DNA from: Zygnema cylindricum
Taxonomy: Eukaryota > Streptophyta > Zygnematophyceae > Zygnematales > Zygnemataceae
Direction: 5' to 3'
NCBI GenBank assembly: GCA_037447655.1
Contig: JBBHKE010002090.1
Location: 1 to 27,355 of the forward strand
DNA length: 27,355 nucleotides
Below the pieces are notes generated by a model. It was not told the origin of the DNA. It made no database searches and worked only from the letters and a program-made list of their open reading frames with translations. This document shows, in pieces, positions 21,636 through 27,355 of this stretch (within the stretch, counting starts at the first letter, position 1; each line of letters begins with the position of its first letter). The position numbers and the translations under genes were made by a program.

Positions 21636-22656
21636 CCTATTTAAGGCCTACGAAAAAACGCCTACTTTTGAACTATGGTTCAAGTGCTCGATGATTTTTT
21701 TTTTCTGGTTTTACTATATTTGTGACTTTTGAAAAATAGCAAAAACGCAATGTACCATCTGTCTGGTAAACTAAACTGACAGTTTACGGAAAATGTATTT
21801 TCCGGTAACTCTACTGTTTTGTACAAGAAAAGTACAGACTTTGGCGAAAGATATGTTGCACTTCGTAGTACTTTCTGTCAGTAAACTGAACATAAGTTTT
21901 AGGGGATATGTACGGCGTTGTACCAAAAATGTACGGACTATTACTAAAAGAGACAAAAACTGTACGTAAAATGTACAAATTGCGGTACACTTAAAATTCA
22001 TTTTTTTTACATGTACGGAATAATACTGATTCACACGCCCTAACCATTTTTTCAAATCGACCTTCCGATTTCTAAGCATTATTCGCGCGTTTGAATCGTG
22101 AGTAAAATACGATTTGAACAACTATGAAACCAACCAGTTTCTTTTCAAAATCTGTACTTGCATATTATGTACGTGAACTTTAGCACTGTGAATTTGTATT
22201 TAAGAAAAAAAACGACAAAAAATAACGCGCGAAACCATGAAAACTGGCAGGAAGGCAAAAACCGTACTTCTTTTACGGCAAAGACTTTACGGTCAGCTTG
22301 CCCGAAGGCACGTGACGAAAAATAAATAAATGGCGACGTGATAAAATTTTATTTGAAGGTACTATATTGTAGTTCATCGTCGCACGTGTCTATCGTCTAG
22401 ATGTAGCGATCCTACGGCTTCTGTGATGACGTACTCACCTCCGTGAGGTGGGTCCACCATCACAAAAAGGCGGATGGAGAGATTGCTTCGCGGATGAAGA
22501 CCAGGGTATCAATCGGACGGTCTATGTTTTTCTCCCGGACCGTCCCGTAGAATCGAAATCGTTTCTCTGTAATGCTGTTTTGAAAAACTCACGGACAAAT
22601 AATACGACATGGTACGGTCAGGCTCAAAATTTTGTAATTCTGTAACTTTAGCCGGT
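21636..22656. other. Intergenic with degenerate GTAC-rich repeats
   Basis: No supported gene. 21775-22020 contains poorly conserved repeats of a TTTTGTAC/AAAATGTACGGACT segment about 105-110 bases apart. Confidence 0.4.
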
Positions 22657-22757
22657 CGCTACAGTACTGTACTGTACTGTACCTTACCTGTACTTCTCCT
22701 GTTGGAAAATCATTGCGATAGCGCTAAGTCGCTGCAGTACAGTACAGTACAGTAGCG
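22657..22757. repeat. Inverted repeat built from ACTGT units
   Basis: Arms 22657-22679 and 22735-22757 are reverse complements at 22 of 23 positions. Each has CGCTAC outside and several GTACT/AGTAC units inside, separated by a 55-base loop. It could form a stable hairpin or cruciform. Confidence 0.85.
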
Positions 22758-23084
22758 ATAAGCCGATAACAATAGAAGTATAGAACGCGAAGCAAACATT
22801 TGTGACTCCAGCAACCCCTCATAGCACAGCACTGCACTGCACTACACCAACCACTGCTATGCTGCTGCAGCACTAGATGGGCATCGTACTTTCAAGTCTG
22901 CCTGTTGCCTGATTCATTGCTTCAGGAATCAGATTCTACTAAAACCCCAAAACTAAAGCGCGGTTGCGCCAAACTCCATTCCTATTATCTGAATTTTTGT
23001 GTTGCAGTGGCGAGAAAGTCTTCGGTGGTCAAAGGGGAAAGGCGAGAGGCTGAATAATATTCAGTTGGGAACTCTAATTGGCGG

Positions 23085-23272
23085 ATAAGGTGGAGAGAGA
23101 GGGAGAGGTGGAGAGAGAGTGGGAGACTATTCGCTGGGAAGAATAAATTTCAAGGAGGGGGATAGGAGGGAAAATGGGGCTAAGAGATAGGCAGGGGGCC
23201 GAGGGAGTGACATGGAGGGAGGGAGCGAGAGGGAGGGGAAGTGAGAAGGAGAGAGAGAGAGAGAGGGGAAAA
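23085..23272. repeat. Purine-rich (GA/GGGA) tract
   Basis: Almost purely purine on the plus strand, with GAGAGAG and GGGAGG runs. It lies a few hundred bases upstream of the glycosyltransferase start and may be in its promoter or 5' leader; plant and algal promoters often carry GA tracts, but no role is shown. The rest of 22758-23581 has no other feature I can support, apart from pyrimidine-rich tracts ending in AG near 23360 and 23541 that could be splice acceptors of 5' untranslated exons. Confidence 0.8.
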
Positions 23273-23581
23273 TCCCAAGATTTTGGATATTAATGTGATG
23301 TGTTTCCTTTCCTAATTCTTATTTTTTTCCAATCCGTTTTCTCTTTTATTTGTTATTTAGGTTTTCGTGCCTGATCTCAGTCCACCTCTTTGGATCTCAT
23401 GTCCAAGTCATAAATTATATTTGATTTACATAAAGTATATTTACTTGATCTATTTGTGATTCTTTCCTTTGCAATTTTCTCCCACAATAATTGAATTTCT
23501 TCTGATTTTTTTGGATATGATATTTGCATTTTCTTTCCAGGTTCAAAATTTCAAACGCCAGGATTTCAGGCGATATCCAAA

Positions 23582-25354
23582 ATGTCGGAGGTAATACTGC
23601 CGTCAAAAAATGAAAATTGCTAATTTGTAGAACACTCGACTATTGCAATGACGTCATTTTCACTTTGAAAGTTAAACATTGAATGTTTTATAATGCAGTT
23701 TTCATAAAAAGATATTTCAAAGAATAGTAAGAGTTCACTGTATTTTATTTTTAAGTTGTGTACAAATACCAATAATATATTCAAGTTATGTCTTGTTTAT
23801 AATCCGTTTTAGAATTAGCAGAATTTAAGATTAGTTATTTGAATTTGACATTATTAAATGTTTTGGATTTTCCTTTCTAATCATCCTCTTACTAGTTAGT
23901 TGGGTGTATACATTGAGGGTTCCAAAACCTTTAAACTTGTTAAAATGGAAATAAAAATCCAACTGGCTTTTCTGAAATATTTGAATAGAATGTTGTAATT
24001 CTCTCTTTCGAATGTCTTTTACCTTTCTTATTTTTCTCTTCTACAGCCGTGTTTGTTTTTGATTTTTTTTTCTTTTTTCTTTTTCGGCCCTTTTCAGAGT
24101 CGAAATTCCACTTTGGAAATGGACAATCTACCTCGGCAGTCGCTGTTTTCGAATTTCCAAAATAAAAACAAAACTCTGAGAGGACTTGCTTCCATCGCTT
24201 TGCTTCTGATCCTCATAGGAATGAGTTTATTCATTTTCTTAAAACCAAAACAAGTAGCCCCATTTCCAAAAATACCACTCTCGTCTCACCGACGACTCGA
24301 GTCCATGCCCGAACCCTATTGCGAGCTTGACAAACCTCTGGATTGCGTTCCTCCTCTAAGAAAAATGATCGAATCTGGGTGGATTGAAAAAAATCAGACA
24401 GATGTCGCAAATATCTTCACTGACCGCTTAACCGTACGGAATCAAGACTTATTTTTCAAAAGTCATCACCACAAAAACATTATTCAGTCTGCCGAAGATC
24501 TCCTCGCACGCTTCAGCAAACACCGGCAATGTGCGACAGATGTCACGCTGCCGACGCTCGGTATATGCTCCGTTCAGCGAGGAACCGGTCCGTACATCCA
24601 AGAATGGCTGTCATTCTATTTGTTGCATGGAGTATCGAAGTTTTTTATATACGACAATTCCCTGCCGAATACAACAGAGCGTGCGCATTTTCAGGATGCT
24701 GTGAAGCCATTTGTCAAAGCCGGATTTGTCGATGTACGGGATTGGTCAGAAGGTTATAACCAACTCGGGGCGAGCAATGATTGCCTTCAGAAAGCAAAAA
24801 GTTCCTTCGATTGGTTGGCATTTTTCGATTGTGACGAATACTTGATTATCAAGGAGCCTGGACCCACTTGTTTGCCAGAATTTCTAGGTGGGTACAAAGA
24901 GTTTCCCGGAATAGTAATAAAGTGGAAAGTTTTCACTCCTAGAGGGGTAGTGCGCCACAATTTTAGCAGTTTGTTTTTGGAGCAATATTTTTGGACCGAT
25001 CCGTTGCGTAGAGAAGGGAAATACATTCTACAAACCAGATTTGAAATTAATTTGACATCTCCACACACGCTCCGCTTTCAAGATGGAAATAGCTCAGTTT
25101 GTCCAAGCAAACAAGTGTGCCCGACTCATGATTACAGCAAGAATCCGTACGAACATGCGGAGCTGCGTCATTATTGGGGCGTCGATTGGGGATTCACGTT
25201 TTATCAGAAGTTGTGCGGCAAAGGCGATGAGCATCAGTACGCGATGGGTTATAGGCTGCGAGTGATTTTGCGGTGGCTCGTGACAGACTGCTGCGTAATA
25301 TTAGAAGAGAAAACAAGACAAGAGAGCAGTCTCAGATCCTTTTTGTTCGGATAA
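23582..25354 (+). CDS. GT92 (DUF23) family glycosyltransferase, spliced
   Basis: Predicted type II membrane glycosyltransferase that would transfer a sugar to a glycan in the Golgi lumen; the donor and acceptor cannot be read from sequence. Proposed structure: coding exon 1 at 23582-23590 (Met-Ser-Glu), intron 23591-24097, exon 2 at 24098-25354, for 421 residues. A short cytoplasmic tail precedes a membrane anchor at about 33-51 (LASIALLLILIGMSLFIFL). The GT92 core runs from about 156 to 380, with EWLSFYLLHGV (172-182), YDNS (188-191), the acidic FDCDEYL (246-252), a likely metal or sugar-nucleotide site in place of DxD, and a conserved-type ELRHYWGVDWGF segment near 359-370. Luminal N-glycosylation sequons (NQT, NTT, NFS, NLT, NSS) fit this topology. 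No stops or frameshifts break it, unlike every other coding region here. An unspliced start at Met 24119 would give 411 residues. Confidence 0.85.
23591..24097 (+). other. Predicted intron in the GT92 gene
   Basis: Donor GAG|gtaata at 23591; acceptor at 24097 after a long pyrimidine tract (ttttcggcccttttcag). Joining is phase 0 and brings ATG-TCG-GAG in frame with AGT-CGA-AAT. A competing acceptor, cttctacag, lies near 24045. The in-frame upstream Met at 24053 would sit inside the pyrimidine tract and encode a Phe run, so it is unlikely to be used. Confidence 0.6.
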
Positions 25355-25849
25355 TCATAATTGGGTAGACGATTATATTAGTTTTTATCTTTTTAAGATA
25401 GTGAAGGTAATTGAGGTAGCGTTGTTCAAGCGGATAAGATGACAATAATTTTAGTAAGAAAAATCGTAATTCGTGACTGTTTGTCATTTGTATGAAAATC
25501 GGACTTCAGGTATTATGATTTTTGATTGATTTTGTCACTTGTTTATTTCAGTCTTTCATTTGAGGCTAATGGTTTAACTCGTAGTTAATTACCCACTCAA
25601 GCTTAACCATATTATAAATCATAGCTTTACAGTTTGGAATGTGAATTGATAGTCATCATATAGATTCATGGAATCTCAACAGTCACGGACCTTGTCATCA
25701 TCCATCTAGTTTCCCTGTTTTTTCGTTTTTTTTTTGTTTTTTCTATTTTTTCCCCCTTAATCTCCTGTATTCCAATAATTCCGTTACCCAGATTTGTGGT
25801 AATATCCACAGTAAAACCTAATAAAATAAGATCCGCCAGTCTCACATCT
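25355..25849. other. 3' flank of GT92 gene, no gene seen
   Basis: AT-rich, with a T/C-rich tract around 25715-25760. No coding signal on either strand; a minus-strand frame at 25666-25926 is a read-through of the tRNA-like sequence. Confidence 0.5.
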
Positions 25850-25922
25850 GAATTGGTGGCACAGTGGTTACTGTATTCATAGCTAAAGTAGAAGGTCCCA
25901 GGTTCTAATCCTGGCCGGCTCA
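25850..25922 (+). ncRNA. tRNA-like sequence (degenerate tRNA or SINE head)
   Basis: 73 bases that fold as a class I tRNA cloverleaf. The acceptor stem has six of seven pairs including wobbles (GAATTGG with CCGGCTC). The A box is TGGCACAGTGG, the T arm CCAGG-TTCTAAT-CCTGG is perfect, and the anticodon stem has four of five pairs. The anticodon position reads CTA, but position 33 is G instead of the near-universal T, and the B box GGTTCTAATCC departs from consensus. These defects favour a tRNA pseudogene or the head of a tRNA-derived SINE. No A-rich tail or clear SINE body is visible. Confidence 0.6.
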
Positions 25923-26029
25923 TCATTCCCTTTATTAAGATCGTTCATTTTATCCAATCCTACTTCACTAATCTCCCTTGTCCTTTCCTTCCCTTCCCAT
26001 TAGTCTACACGTGTAGAAACTCGATCTCC

Positions 26030-26699
26030 TTCGCTGCCCTCAAATCTCTACCGGAATGCCGGATTATTCACGAGCGCAATCAAACTCATGCTGTTAGTGA
26101 AGATTTTTCGACAGCCAATCACAATCCCCAACTCATCAAGCATCTCCTTGATCCATAGAACGCCTTTAATGTATGACACGCCGACATGTATTCGGCCTCA
26201 GTGGAACTCAATGCAACCGCTGGTTGTAAGCGTGAGCTCCAAGAAACAGCCGCACCACCAATTAAAAAGTGTATCCTGACGTGGATTTTCCACTGTCGAA
26301 GTCGCATACCCAATCTGGTCGTAGTAAGCGATACACAAGAAAGACTCCATATCGGATTTGTACACCAAACACACACCAAAGTACCAACCAGATAACAAAA
26401 TATTTGTTTCACTGCCTCCCAATGAATTTTCTTTGGCGCATCACATCAGCAAAAGTCACATCCCCAATCTGGTCGCAGTAAGCGATACACAAGAAAGATT
26501 CCATATCGGATTTGTACACCAAACTTACACCAAAGTACCAACCGAATAACAAAATATTCGTTTCACTGCCTCCCAATGAATTTTCTTTGGCGCATCACAA
26601 CAGCAACTAACGACTGAAACCGCCGCAACGATATCCGACGCGTGCCAACACTTAAGTAAATTAAACTACCAACCGCCTCACGATATGGTACGGCACCGT
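26030..26699 (-). pseudogene. copia-4 RNase H region
   Basis: The minus strand shows ATSTVENPRQDTLFNWWCG (position of the first Asp block, degenerate), then SSTEAEYMSACHTLK (Glu), a frame change, VLWIKEMLDELGIVIGC, and SMSLIALVNNPAFR before a TAG, matching the copia pattern SAI-LA-NP-FH. The segment 26300-26607 is a tandem duplication that adds a frame-shifting repeat ahead of the domain. Confidence 0.8.
26300..26607. repeat. 154-bp tandem duplication inside copia-4
   Basis: CAATCTGGTCG begins at 26311 and again at 26465, and the following bases through TTCTTTGGCGCATCACA match with few differences. The period of 154 is not a multiple of three, so the duplication breaks the pol frame. Confidence 0.9.
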
Positions 26700-27234
26700 T
26701 TTCTTCCTATTCACACTTTATACAGTGTAATTTTGAATCTAGATGCGTCGAGACAGGTTTTGCGCCAATTATAGCAAATCTAGTCAAGATCTTTTTACGG
26801 TACTGCGCTTGACTCAACTTAGTTACTACATCATTGGCCATTATCAATTCTATTCCCAAAACAAGACGTACTTCGTCAAAATCTATCACTTTAAATTGTT
26901 ATCTTAGATATGCTTTGAACTCATTGATTATTGACATACTATCAATTATCATTAGAAAATCATCTACGTACACATAAAAGATGATTGGCTCCTTCCCCTC
27001 TCCATTTACGTAAACTCCAAAGTCAAAGACCGTACGAACAAAACTAAAGTTAGTGAGTACCTTGTGAAGACAAAGGTACCAAGTCCCCGGCGCCTGTTTC
27101 TATCCGGGCAACCACTTTCGTAGCAGCCATAGTTTTCCTCCCTTCGAAGGCACTCCCTTGGGCACATTCATGTATACTTCTTCTTCAAACTCCCTATTTA
27201 GAAACGGCTTCTCTACATCCATTTGATCAATATG
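26700..27234 (-). pseudogene. copia-4 reverse transcriptase
   Basis: The minus strand reads [20 protein letters not shown] with YMNVPKGVP next, KQAPGTWYLCL, then the catalytic IIFYVYVDDFLMIID and VIDFDEVRLVLGIELIM, and SQAQYRKKILTRFAI. Stops interrupt before KQAPGTW (LPG-stop) and after EFKAYLR. The N-terminal part of RT is lost at the array junction. Confidence 0.88.
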
Positions 27235-27355
27235 CAAGGGTTTTTTAGGGTTTTTAGGGTTTTTTAAGGTTTTTTAGGGTTTTTTAGGGTTTTTAGGGTT
27301 TTTTAGGGGTTTTTAGGGTTTTTTTAGGGTTTTTTGGGGTTTTTTACGGTTTTTT
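27235..27355. repeat. Degenerate TTTTTTAGGG telomere-like array
   Basis: About 12 units of 9-11 bases, mostly TTTTTTAGGG or TTTTTAGGG, with variants such as TTAAGG, TAGGGG, TGGGG and TACGG. It runs to the end of the window. The T-rich AGGG unit resembles plant and algal telomeric repeats with extra T. The irregular units suggest an interstitial array or related satellite more than a clean chromosome end. Confidence 0.85.

Larger units (their letters stand above)
26030..27234 (-). mobile_element. copia-4: Ty1/copia pol fragment
   Basis: Minus-strand fragment with reverse transcriptase (26700-27234) followed by RNase H (26030-26699). Neither LTR nor gag is present. Its right end is cut by the telomere-like array, directly upstream of the QMDV motif. 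It is more distant from copia-1 to -3 than they are from each other in the RNase H tail. Stops, frameshifts and a 154-bp tandem duplication inactivate it. Confidence 0.88.

Noticed and set aside
21771-22121. 116-codon minus-strand frame
   Set aside because: Its repeated TFLVQ motif comes from degenerate GTAC-rich DNA repeats; no domain is recognisable.
24053-24118. Start of the GT92 protein at the Met at 24053
   Set aside because: The first codons translate a poly-pyrimidine tract (Phe-rich) that ends in ttttcag, so this is better read as the intron end.
25666-25926. 86-codon minus-strand protein with SRPGLEPGTF
   Set aside because: This peptide is the antisense translation of the tRNA-like T arm and A box, plus a Lys-rich read of a T-rich tract.

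Overview
The window is nuclear DNA from a repeat-rich eukaryote, not bacterial. The signs are four decayed Ty1/copia-type retroelements, one Ty3/gypsy chromovirus-like element, long pure microsatellites, a protein gene whose start requires splicing, and a degenerate TTTTTTAGGG-type array at the right edge. The T-rich AGGG repeat resembles plant and algal telomere families, so a plant or alga is a reasonable guess, but the sequence does not settle the organism.

Layout: 1-2976 is mostly non-coding, with a 67-bp tandem duplication, a possible decayed protein remnant on the minus strand (1620-2165) and a CT-rich block. 2977-6194 is a minus-strand copia element (copia-1) with two long terminal repeats, a stop-ridden gag and the end of its RNase H; protease, integrase and most of the reverse transcriptase are missing. 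6195-7469 shows no gene. 7470-11106 holds three divergent copies of a second long-terminal-repeat family plus a pair of hairpin-bearing direct repeats. 11107-13745 is the decayed pol of copia-2 (integrase, reverse transcriptase, RNase H, all minus strand). 13741-15050 is a tRNA-like short repeat followed by the gag stub, LTR and RNase H tail of copia-3. At about 15050 it abuts a 5'-truncated plus-strand gypsy element (15050-18379), whose 3' LTR ends in an (AT)n tract.

18605-23580 has no recognisable gene but holds the most unusual structure in the window: an inverted repeat of two arms of about 440 bp around a 23-nt loop (19378-20285), each arm carrying the same 24-bp perfect palindrome. Smaller tandem and inverted repeats follow.

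The one gene that looks intact is a predicted Golgi-type glycosyltransferase of family GT92/DUF23 (23582-25354, plus strand). Its start appears to lie in a three-codon coding exon spliced in frame to the main exon. Downstream are a tRNA-like sequence (25850-25922), a fourth copia pol fragment on the minus strand (26030-27234), and the telomere-like array, which cuts into that fragment. No operon-like cooperation is visible: this is one host gene in a bed of nested, mutated mobile elements.
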